NCBI GenBank assembly: GCA_029259915.1
Contig: JAJDED010000039.1
Coordinates: 62,001-126,000, forward strand
DNA: 64,000 bases
Source of the DNA: Planctomycetota bacterium
GTDB taxonomy: Bacteria > Planctomycetota > Planctomycetia > Pirellulales > Lacipirellulaceae
Direction of reading: 5' to 3'
Shown here: piece by piece, positions 49,763 through 59,341 of the stretch
Numbering within the stretch: the stretch's first letter is position 1
How the letters are laid out: each line of letters opens with the position of its first letter
Program-made: the position numbers and the translations under genes
Notes under the pieces: generated by a model
Told to the model about the DNA's origin: nothing
The model's input: only the letters and a program-made list of their open reading frames with translations
Database searches by the model: none

Positions 49763-51906
49763 CTTCGGATGCGCCTTAAAAATGGAACGATTGCCACGCA
49801 GCAGGCAAGCCACGCGGTGGCAGGTTCCGGCACACTGGTCGCGGTGGAAGTAACAGCTGTGGCCCCCAAATTCTGTTGCCAAGTGAGAAAATCATCTCCT
49901 GTGAGGCCCCACTGCTGGCCATAACCTGTTTGCCACATTGCCAAGTCGGCTGCGTCGACAGTGCCGTTCTTATCGAAATCGCCAGCAAGCGTGCCGATGC
50001 CGGTGACTTCCAGCACCAAATTGTTCGCCTGGGTGTCGACGTTCCAAAAAAAGCCGTCGGGAAGCTGCACGAAATCGAACTCGCCAACGATTCCCTCACC
50101 CGCAGTGAGAATGGTAAACATCTGTCCGATCGTGGGACTCAGCCCGCCCTGTAGCGACACTTCGAGCACTCCCGCGAGAAAAGCAAACCGATCGACGGCC
50201 AACAAATCGTTGCTACCGGGATTCAAATCGATGGCCAACGTCCCGGCGTCCAGATTGGAAAAATCGCCGGTGATGGTGAGTGTGCCCGCCGGTTCGACGC
50301 GGCCGGAAAGATTGCGGACCACGCCGGTGATGGGGCCCGTCCCGGCAAAGACTTCGCCGGCACCGGTCAGCGCGCCGCCCTCGATATTCACAAACTGCGT
50401 ATCGAGCTTCCCGCCACTCAGCCGGACCTCGCCGCCCTGGTCGATGCGTGTTTCTCCAAAGGTGGTGAGTGTCGTACCGGATTGGATGTCGACAATCATT
50501 GCTGCAGTGGGTGTTCCCGAAACGGTTATCTGAAACACAGAGGCATCCGCCGACACCGTGGCCGTCTGTCCGCTGCCGGAGACATTGCCAACCTGTGCAA
50601 CCCACATTTTGCTCGGCACGCCGGGGCTTGCCCAACTGCCCGCGGTTGCGAAATCAGCGCTTGCCGCGGTGGTTGCCCAACTGTGGTCTTGGGTTACCGG
50701 ATCGCTGATGTACAAACTGGGCCCCGCACCGCCTTGACCAATCGAGGGGTTGGCGTCGATCACGATGTCACGGCCCGTGAACAAGTGCATCCCCAGGATG
50801 CCGTCGATGATGTTTCCTGGATCGTTGGGATTGGTGACGTCCAGTACCGCAATTGGTACATTTTGCTTCGTGAACGAACCACCCACGGTATCGATATTCA
50901 GCTCGTCAAGAAAAAATCCTGGTACGCCGCTAGAAACACCACCCGAGCCTTCCACTTCCAAGACAAAGTCGGGCATGTCCAGCAATGCATCGAAGCCAAG
51001 CCGCTTGGCGGTGAGTTGGCTCACCACAGTCATATCGGCGCCGGTATCCAGTAGCAACTCTTTGTCGGCCAGCACATTGCCGGCGCGCTGCAAATCGACA
51101 TCGACAAACATCGCCCCGTTTTCCACGATCGTGGGAGACAACGGATTCTCGTGGAAATCGAAGCCGCCCAGCAAATCGAGATTTTGGATATACAGCGGGC
51201 CGGCAATAAACGCGGTGCCCGAGCGGAGCTTCAGATCGGTACGGCGGAGGATCCCTTGCTGATCGCCGGTTCCCAGATCGATAAAATCGACTTGCGGCGT
51301 GCGGACCGTGCGTCCGGCGAGATCGAAGATTTGGGGATCGCTGTTGCGAATGGCGATCGCATGTTGCGCGGCCATGGGCAGGCCGATGATGTTGGGCAAC
51401 GTCCACTCGGCAGGTGCCGAAAGTGTGGCCACGCTCGATTGCCCACGGAACGCGGCAGTGTTTATTGCGAGCGATGCGCCAGCCGCAGTGCGATCGCCCA
51501 GGCCTGCGGCAAAAATTGCCAGGGGATCGTTGATCGAAAGATTGATCAGTCCCGTGGCTCCGCCGATCTGCTGAACGTTGGTGCCGTCGAAGCCGTTGCC
51601 GTTGATGTCGAAGCCGGCGGACCCGGCTGCCTCGAGGGTAAGAATATGCGTGGCCGCCCCGGTGTCCAACAGTGCGATATCGTGATACGGTCCGCTGCTC
51701 CCGGTAAGTGGGGCGCCGACTTGCGAGAACTCGGGTTGGGCAAGAAAAAATGTCCCCGCCAAATCGGTCGATGCGTCTATGAATTCATCCGTCAGACCGA
51801 TGCCCACAAACGGAATGAATCCTCCCAAGGGAACGTCGCCCGCCAGTGCGGCGCATGGGGCGCAAACCATCAACACGATGGCAATGAGTTGGTTTTTTAA
51901 CGACAT
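49756..51906 (-). CDS. Two-lobed retropepsin-like PEP-CTERM protein with dockerin-like repeat
   Basis: The 716-residue exported protein has a signal peptide (MSLKNQLIAIVLMVCAPCAALAG). It contains two aspartic-protease motifs: ALLDTGAATHI (D81) and LLLDTGADMTV (D287), each followed by a psi-psi-G motif (PNIIGLP near 172; DGILGMH near 360), the pattern of two retropepsin-like lobes in one chain. A linker and autotransporter-like passenger (LSGGKLDTQFVNIEGGALTG) follow, then one dockerin-like loop (DFDKNGTVDAADLAMWQ) and the PEP-CTERM signal VPEPATAWLACCVAIVPF plus RR. ATG 51906 has a GAGGG ribosome site. The protease activity itself is inferred. Confidence 0.8.
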   Translation of the reverse strand: MSLKNQLIAIVLMVCAPCAALAGDVPLGGFIPFVGIGLTDEFIDASTDLAGTFFLAQPEFSQVGAPLTGSSGPYHDIALLDTGAATHILTLEAAGSAGFDINGNGFDGTNVQQIGGATGLINLSINDPLAIFAAGLGDRTAAGASLAINTAAFRGQSSVATLSAPAEWTLPNIIGLPMAAQHAIAIRNSDPQIFDLAGRTVRTPQVDFIDLGTGDQQGILRRTDLKLRSGTAFIAGPLYIQNLDLLGGFDFHENPLSPTIVENGAMFVDVDLQRAGNVLADKELLLDTGADMTVVSQLTAKRLGFDALLDMPDFVLEVEGSGGVSSGVPGFFLDELNIDTVGGSFTKQNVPIAVLDVTNPNDPGNIIDGILGMHLFTGRDIVIDANPSIGQGGAGPSLYISDPVTQDHSWATTAASADFATAGSWASPGVPSKMWVAQVGNVSGSGQTATVSADASVFQITVSGTPTAAMIVDIQSGTTLTTFGETRIDQGGEVRLSGGKLDTQFVNIEGGALTGAGEVFAGTGPITGVVRNLSGRVEPAGTLTITGDFSNLDAGTLAIDLNPGSNDLLAVDRFAFLAGVLEVSLQGGLSPTIGQMFTILTAGEGIVGEFDFVQLPDGFFWNVDTQANNLVLEVTGIGTLAGDFDKNGTVDAADLAMWQTGYGQQWGLTGDDFLTWQQNLGATAVTSTATSVPEPATAWLACCVAIVPFLRRIRSH

Positions 51907-52319
51907 GGGACTGCCCTCGTAAAAGTGTTTCTGTGGTTCCTCGCTAAACCGCAAGCGGAGAACGGACACGATGTCAGCGCATGTAAGAAGAAACGACCAC
52001 AGGTCTTGCCTAAAGTTGCGCTACGGACGGTGAGAAGCCTTCTGTGTTCCGTCGGGCAAGCCTTGCCCTGCCGCATTTTTAAGCTAAACGGGCGGGAGTG
52101 AGGTGTCAAGCAATTCGGCGTGTGGTACTTCCGGTTCACCTAAAAAACCAGCGTAAGAAACTGACCACAACGGCACGACGGACACAACGGATGAATACGA
52201 GAATTCTGTAGGTCAGGTGCCGCACCTGACATTAGCTCTTCATTTCATCCATTCCCCAATCCCCGCCATTTCTTTCGTCGTGTCCGTCGTGCCGTTGTGG
52301 TTCAATTTATAAGAAAGCG
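51907..52319. other. Intergenic region with nested inverted repeats
   Basis: About 410 bases. The left half contains GGCAAGCCTTGCC-type palindromes and the start of the retropepsin gene; the right half contains the large inverted repeat at 52164-52301. No gene is supported. Confidence 0.55.
52164..52301. repeat. Long inverted repeat with nested hairpin (ACGGCACGACGGAC family)
   Basis: Arms 52164-52188 and 52277-52301 pair over 25 bases with one mismatch (core CCACAACGGCACGACGGACA). The spacer contains a second hairpin, GTCAGGTGC-C-GCACCTGAC (52212-52230). It lies downstream of the beta-helix/LamG gene and upstream of the retropepsin gene, both on the minus strand. Confidence 0.88.
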
Positions 52320-55190
52320 TTAACGGATTTCGGTCCACTGGATAATCCGCACGCCGCTCGGAAGGCCACCGTTAAAAAGATCGTTGACTTCGTTCGCGCA
52401 AAGCGCTTGTTGATAGAGCCGCACGTCGTCCAGAACGGCATTCGCCCCTGAAAACCATGGATCTTTGCCAATGTAGAGTGGACCATTGTTGCCGACGACT
52501 TGCCCGGACAGGGTCCTCGAGCTATCCAGAATTCCGTTGATGTAAAGGTTCAGTGTACCGTTCGCATGCACATAGGCCACGTGGGTCCATGTCCCGACGG
52601 GAATCGTTCCCGTGGAATAGGTGTATTCATTCCAACTGGCGGTTGTACTGATGACATAGAGAAGGCGGTTATCACTCGGAACCATCCACATGGCAAACGT
52701 ACGCTGAAAATTGGTGTTGCCCTTGTGGATAATCGATCGCCAGCTGCCGGTGGCACCCTGGTTGAGCTTCATCCAGTAGGCAACTGTGAAGTTGGCGTTG
52801 TTTTGGCCAAGCGAGGGGAAATTCGAAACCCTGACGTGAGGCCCTGAACCATCGAATTCGACCGCATTATTGATCTTGCCTGAGACTCCCAGCGTTGGAC
52901 CGGAAACGAAAGTGCCGTCGTTTGCTGCACCTGAGGAGTCGATAGCAACTGTTCCACTGGTTTCATCAAGTTTATAATGTCCCACCAGGCCAGCGCTTTG
53001 AGCGAATTCCGATGCCGTGAGAGCCCGATTGTAGAGCTTTACGTCATACATCATTCCGTCAAACCGATCGGTTCCCGCTTGGCCACCGATATAAAGTGGC
53101 CTCGTGTCGGTGGGAATAGGACCGGTCTTGGATGCCGGGGTATTATCGAGCACACCGTTCACGTAAATCCGTACTTCCGAGCCATCCCAAGTGGCGCCAA
53201 CATGGTACCACTTGCCGGTATCTAACACGGTGTCGCCTTGGATTCCGAAATTGTCGTTAACATCAAGATGAAGAGACACATGACCATCGTGGATTGACAG
53301 TTGGTAATTATTGGGATTGCCTTCTCCTTTGCGGAGGATGGCGTTGACTACGTTACTGGAACTCCAAGCATCGCCCTTGACCCATGCGGTAATCGACAGT
53401 GCATCGGTCGGGTTGAGCGCGGGACTGTTGGGGATGGTGATGTAGCTGTCGATTGTGCCGTCAAAATCGAACACCCCATTACCCTGGCAGGTGGTGCTCC
53501 AGTTTGCTGTGCCGATCACCGAGCCATCGTTGCCCAGAGGCGACGAATCGGCGGCAGTGAAGCCTGAGATTTCGTCCAACTTCCAATGCCCCAGTAGGCC
53601 GTACAGTTCAGCCACTTCGCTTGCGCAGAGAGGTCGCTGATAGAGCCGCACATCGTCCAGAACGGCATTTGCCCCTGCGTACCATGGATCCTTACCAATA
53701 TAGATCGGCCCATTGTTCCCGACGACCTGTCCCTTTAGGGTCTTCGAGCTATCCAGGATGCCGTTGATGTAAAGGTTCAGCGTACCGTTCGCATGGACAT
53801 AGGCCACGTGGGTCCACGTCCCGACGGGAATCGTTCCTGTGGAATACTTGTACTCATTCCAATTGCTGGTTGTACTGATGACATAAAGGAGACGGTTATC
53901 TCCTGGGACCATCCACATGGCAAACGTGCGCTGAGTGTCGGCGTTGCCTTTGTGCATAATCGATCGCCACCGGCCGGTGGCGTCCTGATTGAGCTTCATC
54001 CAGTAAGCAACCGTAAAATCGGCATTGTTTTGGCCAATGGAATCGAGAAAAGGACTGCTCGGAACCTGGACATGCGGTGCCGTCCCATCGAATTCGGCGC
54101 CAGTGCCCTTGATGGCCTCCAGCCCGAGGGTCGGGTTATTCTTATAGGTTCCGTCGTTGCCGTTGCCGCTAGAATCAGCAGCAAGCGTTCCGCTGGTTTC
54201 GTCGAGCTTCCAATGGCCATCGGCGTCGGAAGAAGGGATCGCGTTATATTCGTAGCTGCCCATATCCCAGCCTCCGCCGGCAGGGCGCAACAGTCCTTCC
54301 AGATCGTCTCCCAGGAGGCTGGACGCATCGGTTCCGGCATCGATTGCGGGAGAGATTGAAGAGAGGTGATAATCGCTGGAACCGACAAACTGAGGGTTGG
54401 CGGTAATCTCGCCCGTCGAGGCGCTCGTGCCTTCGTAGTCCTTATCCCCGCTGCCAAAAACCAGATTGTAAGTGTGCGTCATCGAGCCACTATTGAAGTC
54501 CAACCCGTCCGAACTATTGTTAGCTACTATTGAGTTGATTATTGTCGATGTTCCCGCATCTTGCTGGACTCCATCACTGCCGTTGTTCACGATGGTTGTG
54601 TTCCAAACTACGACTGATCCACCATCAATACGCAATCCATCGTCTTCATTGTCTCGGATCAAGCAATTCTTGAGAGTCAATTCGCCACTGTTCAAGTCGA
54701 TTCCTTTTTTGCCATTGTAGATTTGGCATTTCGAGAGAACCGTGCCAGCGCAGTTATCGATATCAACCACATCATCTTTTTTATCTCCATCGAGTTGAAA
54801 ACCGATGAACTCCAGATAGTCGTCGTTGTCTAGATTAAGCACTTTGTCTTTTTTTGGTGCTTGAAGAATCACAACTCCGATTGGCCAGTCTGAAATACTG
54901 CCATTCGAGTCAGCAATAAACTTGATGGGGCTGCCCGAGGAACCGTCGACCGAAGGTTTTATTTCACCGAGGTAGGTGCCCGCTTGGACGTAAACAATGT
55001 CGCCTGCCGAAAGCGACTTTTTGGCCGCCCCTGCAACGGTGGCCCAGGCATTGGTAGTGTCGCAGCCGGTGCCGCTGTTGGCGTTGTTGCCGTCGGTTCG
55101 GACGTAATACGTGGCGGCTTCGAGGTTGCTTGCCGAAGCAAAAAGGCACGTGACCAGCAGCAGCCAAATGTGTTGTCTCCGAAACGTCAT
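52320..55190 (-). CDS. Beta-helix and triple LamG-domain secreted protein
   Basis: The 956-residue exported protein starts with a signal peptide (LLLVTCLFASASNLEA). Residues 28-310 form a right-handed parallel beta-helix (DGLRIDGGSVVVWNTTIVNNGSDG, NSIVANNSSDGLDFNSG), and three LamG jelly-roll domains follow, at about 320-540, 535-735 and 737-945. The first and third are close copies at protein and DNA level (YINGILDSS, VVGNNGP, YIGKDPW, ANAVLDDVRLYQ) and the middle one is distinct. No PEP-CTERM tail is visible; it ends VRIIQWTEIR. Such architectures bind or cleave polysaccharides; I cannot name an enzyme activity. Confidence 0.82.
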   Translation of the reverse strand: MTFRRQHIWLLLVTCLFASASNLEAATYYVRTDGNNANSGTGCDTTNAWATVAGAAKKSLSAGDIVYVQAGTYLGEIKPSVDGSSGSPIKFIADSNGSISDWPIGVVILQAPKKDKVLNLDNDDYLEFIGFQLDGDKKDDVVDIDNCAGTVLSKCQIYNGKKGIDLNSGELTLKNCLIRDNEDDGLRIDGGSVVVWNTTIVNNGSDGVQQDAGTSTIINSIVANNSSDGLDFNSGSMTHTYNLVFGSGDKDYEGTSASTGEITANPQFVGSSDYHLSSISPAIDAGTDASSLLGDDLEGLLRPAGGGWDMGSYEYNAIPSSDADGHWKLDETSGTLAADSSGNGNDGTYKNNPTLGLEAIKGTGAEFDGTAPHVQVPSSPFLDSIGQNNADFTVAYWMKLNQDATGRWRSIMHKGNADTQRTFAMWMVPGDNRLLYVISTTSNWNEYKYSTGTIPVGTWTHVAYVHANGTLNLYINGILDSSKTLKGQVVGNNGPIYIGKDPWYAGANAVLDDVRLYQRPLCASEVAELYGLLGHWKLDEISGFTAADSSPLGNDGSVIGTANWSTTCQGNGVFDFDGTIDSYITIPNSPALNPTDALSITAWVKGDAWSSSNVVNAILRKGEGNPNNYQLSIHDGHVSLHLDVNDNFGIQGDTVLDTGKWYHVGATWDGSEVRIYVNGVLDNTPASKTGPIPTDTRPLYIGGQAGTDRFDGMMYDVKLYNRALTASEFAQSAGLVGHYKLDETSGTVAIDSSGAANDGTFVSGPTLGVSGKINNAVEFDGSGPHVRVSNFPSLGQNNANFTVAYWMKLNQGATGSWRSIIHKGNTNFQRTFAMWMVPSDNRLLYVISTTASWNEYTYSTGTIPVGTWTHVAYVHANGTLNLYINGILDSSRTLSGQVVGNNGPLYIGKDPWFSGANAVLDDVRLYQQALCANEVNDLFNGGLPSGVRIIQWTEIR
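52370..54210. repeat. Internal gene duplication of a LamG-coding segment
   Basis: Within the beta-helix/LamG gene, about 52370-52980 and about 53580-54210 encode nearly the same LamG domain, separated by the different middle domain. Many stretches are identical at DNA level (for example ACATAGGCCACGTGGGTCCA appears in both), so the duplication is fairly recent. Confidence 0.8.
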
Positions 55191-55364
55191 GATGTCCTGA
55201 AAACCTTTCGCTCGCTCGCGGCTGTGGGGGCGTATGGCAGTGCGGATTATCTTCCTGTCAAAGATAGGTTTTCACGGCGGAGAATCCGCAGAATTGAACG
55301 ATTTCCAGCAGATGTGCACGGGCCGCCTGGTCCGATTGAACCGATTATGCCGGCGGCTTGCCGC

Positions 55365-55712
55365 TTAGCGCAACAGCACCACCATAAGCACGACCAATAA
55401 GAACACCACCACCGCGCTCAGCGCAAGGGTAATCGCCTTGGCCCGCTGGCGCCGGCGATTGCGACTCTGGCCATTACGCGAACTGCCGGGGGAAATTTCT
55501 ACCGGTGCCGAATCATCGTCCAAGGCCTTCGCAGGCAGTGCAGTGGGCAAGGAGGGCTCAGCGGCTACTTCCTCCACGGGCACAGCGGTGTCGCCACTCT
55601 GAACCGGAACGATGAACCTGACATCGCACTCGGGACAGATACCCCGTTTGCCGGCGAGAAATTCCTTCACGTTCAGCGGGTGTCCCTGGGGACAATTGAA
55701 ACGAATGCCCAT
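55365..55712 (-). CDS. Zinc-ribbon membrane protein, unknown function
   Basis: The 115-residue product starts with a C-x(n)-C-x2-C type ribbon (FNCPQGHPLNVKEFLAGKRGICPECDVRF; a histidine follows the first cysteine), then an acidic/proline linker and a single C-terminal membrane segment (ITLALSAVVVFLLVVLMVVLL). Single-span proteins with a small cytoplasmic zinc ribbon are common in planctomycetes, where they are usually of unknown function. It ends 171 bases before the start of the LamG gene. Confidence 0.75.
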   Translation of the reverse strand: MGIRFNCPQGHPLNVKEFLAGKRGICPECDVRFIVPVQSGDTAVPVEEVAAEPSLPTALPAKALDDDSAPVEISPGSSRNGQSRNRRRQRAKAITLALSAVVVFLLVVLMVVLLR

Positions 55713-55773
55713 GCCACTCTGTTCTTCACTCTAAGAAAACCGTGCCTTGCTTTCCGCTACACACATGACACTC

Positions 55774-55894
55774 AACCACGGATATGCACGGATAACAGTT
55801 GAAAAATAAAACTTTTTACTCTCGTTTTTGTCAGGCGAGCAACAAATACGTTAAACAAATGGTTTATCCGTGAGAATTCGTGCCATCCATGGTT
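55774..55894. repeat. Imperfect inverted repeat (CCACGGAT family)
   Basis: AACCACGGATATGCACGGAT (55774-55793) pairs with the complement of TTATCCGTGAGAATTCGTGCC and CATCCATGGTT (55864-55894), with the word CACGGATAA at one end. The words match the repeat at 11071-11243. It lies between the zinc-ribbon gene and uppP. Confidence 0.6.
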
Positions 55895-56010
55895 CTTATT
55901 TTTTTGAATCCTGCGCTGATGACTATAGTTTAGCCCTCACTCGAAGATGGGCCAACGGCTGGCTTTATGGCTGGACTTGCGAAATGCGGCGTCGGGGCTA
56001 CCCTTTGGCT

Positions 56011-56811
56011 ATGACACTTCTGGAAATCATCATTCTCGCCATCATACAGGGGCTGACCGAATTTTTGCCGGTCAGTTCGTCAGGGCACCTGGTCGTGGCA
56101 AGCGCTCTGTTTGAAGCCCTTGGCGGCCAACCGGTGAAGGACCTGGTGGAGGTGGAAATCGTTCTGCATCTGGGGACGCTTGCTGCGGTGCTGGTTTATT
56201 ACCGTCGCGAAATCGCCCGACTGTTTACGAGCGATCAGCGTGTGATTCCGCTGTTGATCGTCGGCACCATCCCTGCCGCGGTGTTGGGCATCTTGCTGAA
56301 GAAGGGGATGCCAGCCGAGACAAGCAATCTGCTTCTGCAAAACGTGTGGGTGGCTGGAATCTGTTTTCCGATCACGGCGGCAATGCTCGTTTGGGCTTCA
56401 CGACACACCGAAGGCGATTCGCATTATACGCAGCTTGGCTGGAAAAATTCGCTGTCGATCGGGCTTTGGCAGGCGCTGGCGCTGTTGCCTGGCATATCGC
56501 GGAGCGGGGCGACCATTGCTGCGGGGCTGGGTGTGGGGCTCGAACGAACTTCGGCCGCTACGTACGCGTTTCTATTGGCCATACCGGCCATCGCCGGTGG
56601 CGGAGTATTAGAAATGCTCGAAGCGCTAGAAGCCGGCACCACCGGCACGCCATTGGCGACGCTTGCCGTAGGGTTTGGAGTTTCGTTTGCCGTCGGCTGG
56701 GGAGCACTGGCGCTGTTGATACGTTGGGTACGCCGCGGTCGACTGGCAACTTTTGCCTACTATCTGGTGCCGCTGGGCGTGGCAGTGATCGCGTGGCAAA
56801 TCGCTGCGTAG
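56011..56811 (+). CDS. uppP: Undecaprenyl-diphosphatase UppP
   Basis: UppP recycles the cell wall lipid carrier by dephosphorylating undecaprenyl diphosphate. The 266-residue product has the active-site segments AIIQGLTEFLPVSSSGHLVVA (residues 9-29) and LALLPGISRSGATIAAGLGVG, about eight membrane helices (for example ITAAMLVWASRHTEG), and the C-terminal helix VPLGVAVIAWQIAA. Length is normal. ATG 56011 fits the family start MTLLEIIILAIIQG; the frame is open to 55870. It supports peptidoglycan and O-antigen carrier turnover. Confidence 0.94.
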   Translation: MTLLEIIILAIIQGLTEFLPVSSSGHLVVASALFEALGGQPVKDLVEVEIVLHLGTLAAVLVYYRREIARLFTSDQRVIPLLIVGTIPAAVLGILLKKGMPAETSNLLLQNVWVAGICFPITAAMLVWASRHTEGDSHYTQLGWKNSLSIGLWQALALLPGISRSGATIAAGLGVGLERTSAATYAFLLAIPAIAGGGVLEMLEALEAGTTGTPLATLAVGFGVSFAVGWGALALLIRWVRRGRLATFAYYLVPLGVAVIAWQIAA

Positions 56812-57190
56812 CACAATATCGCCACTGCCAAAATGGCAGCGCCAGTGGCTCCATTCCTCGGGTTGTGGCCGAGGGTCGTCAAAAATGGCAGCGGGTGGAC
56901 TAAGGCCTGATTTCTCTAATCCATTGCAGTGTAAACACTTGCTGCGGACGACGGCTTTGGCGCGCTGGTTGCATTTGTCGTTCAGGATACAACGGGGCTA
57001 CCGGTGTATGAAAATCGCCGGGGGGCTAACTCCCTGACGCTTAGTTTGTAGCTTCAAGTAGTTTTGAGCATCAAGTTAGCCGCGATCTTACTGATCGCTG
57101 GCTCCAGCGATCAGTAAGATCGCGGCTAGGTCTAAACGGCATCGCATTCACAAGAATCGCACAACAAGAAAAATTGGAGGATTTCCATCC
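56812..57190. other. Intergenic region uppP / groES
   Basis: About 380 bases containing palindrome copy C at 57077-57128 and the groES ribosome site GGAGG (57176-57180). I searched for a CIRCE operator (TTAGCACTC-N9-GAGTGCTAA) before groES and did not see one. Confidence 0.5.
57077..57128. repeat. Interspersed palindrome, copy C
   Basis: Arms 57077-57101 and 57104-57128 are perfect 25-base inverted repeats with a 2-base spacer. The core reads GCCGCGATCTTACTGATCGC, so one base differs from copies A and B (CAG there, CTG here) and the partner base changes with it, keeping the palindrome perfect. It sits before groES. Confidence 0.9.
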
Positions 57191-57508
57191 ATGGCTACAG
57201 CCACCAAGAAACGAAGCAAAGTCACCCTGCAACCTCTGGGCGATAAAGTGGTCGTCGCCCGCGACGAATCGCTCGACACCACCGCCGGCGGCATCGTGCT
57301 GCCCGACAGCGCCAAAGACAAGCCCTCGCGCGGCACGATCATCGCCGTCGGCACAGGCAAGCTGTTGGATGACGGCACCCGCGGCAAGTTGCAAGTGAAA
57401 AAGGGCGACCGCGTACTGTTCACCAGCTACGCTCCCGAAACAATCAACATCGACGACGAAGAATATCTGCTGATGAGCGAAAGCGATATTCTCGCCGTCA
57501 TTGAGTGA
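57191..57508 (+). CDS. groES: Co-chaperonin GroES
   Basis: GroES caps the GroEL folding chamber. The 105-residue product has KVTLQPLGDKVVVARDESLDTTAGGIVLPDSAKDKPSRGTIIAVGTGKL, including the mobile loop (TTAGGIVLPD), and the C-terminal half VKKGDRVLFTSYAPETINIDDEEYLLMSESDILAVIE. A GGAGG ribosome site precedes ATG 57191. The gap to groEL is 154 bases and contains an inverted repeat. Confidence 0.96.
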   Translation: MATATKKRSKVTLQPLGDKVVVARDESLDTTAGGIVLPDSAKDKPSRGTIIAVGTGKLLDDGTRGKLQVKKGDRVLFTSYAPETINIDDEEYLLMSESDILAVIE

Positions 57509-57513
57509 CGGCA

Positions 57514-59282
<1,769 letters not shown>

Positions 59283-59304
59283 GATTAGATGTTAAGCCCA
59301 ACCC

Positions 59305-59337
59305 ATTTAGCCCCGGGTCACTGACCCGGGGCTAAAT
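59305..59337. terminator. Hairpin after groEL (CCCCGGGTCA family)
   Basis: ATTTAGCCCCGGGTCA (59305-59320), C, TGACCCGGGGCTAAAT (59322-59337): 16 complementary bases with a single unpaired base at the centre. It follows the groEL stop by 23 bases and precedes the convergent carbamoyltransferase gene by 4, so it may end transcription from both sides. It has no T-run, so it could equally be a repeat element. Confidence 0.7.
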
Positions 59338-59341
59338 ATGC

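Noticed and set aside
56812..57190. CIRCE operator before groES
   Set aside because: No TTAGCACTC-N9-GAGTGCTAA or near match is present. Heat regulation by HrcA is not supported here.
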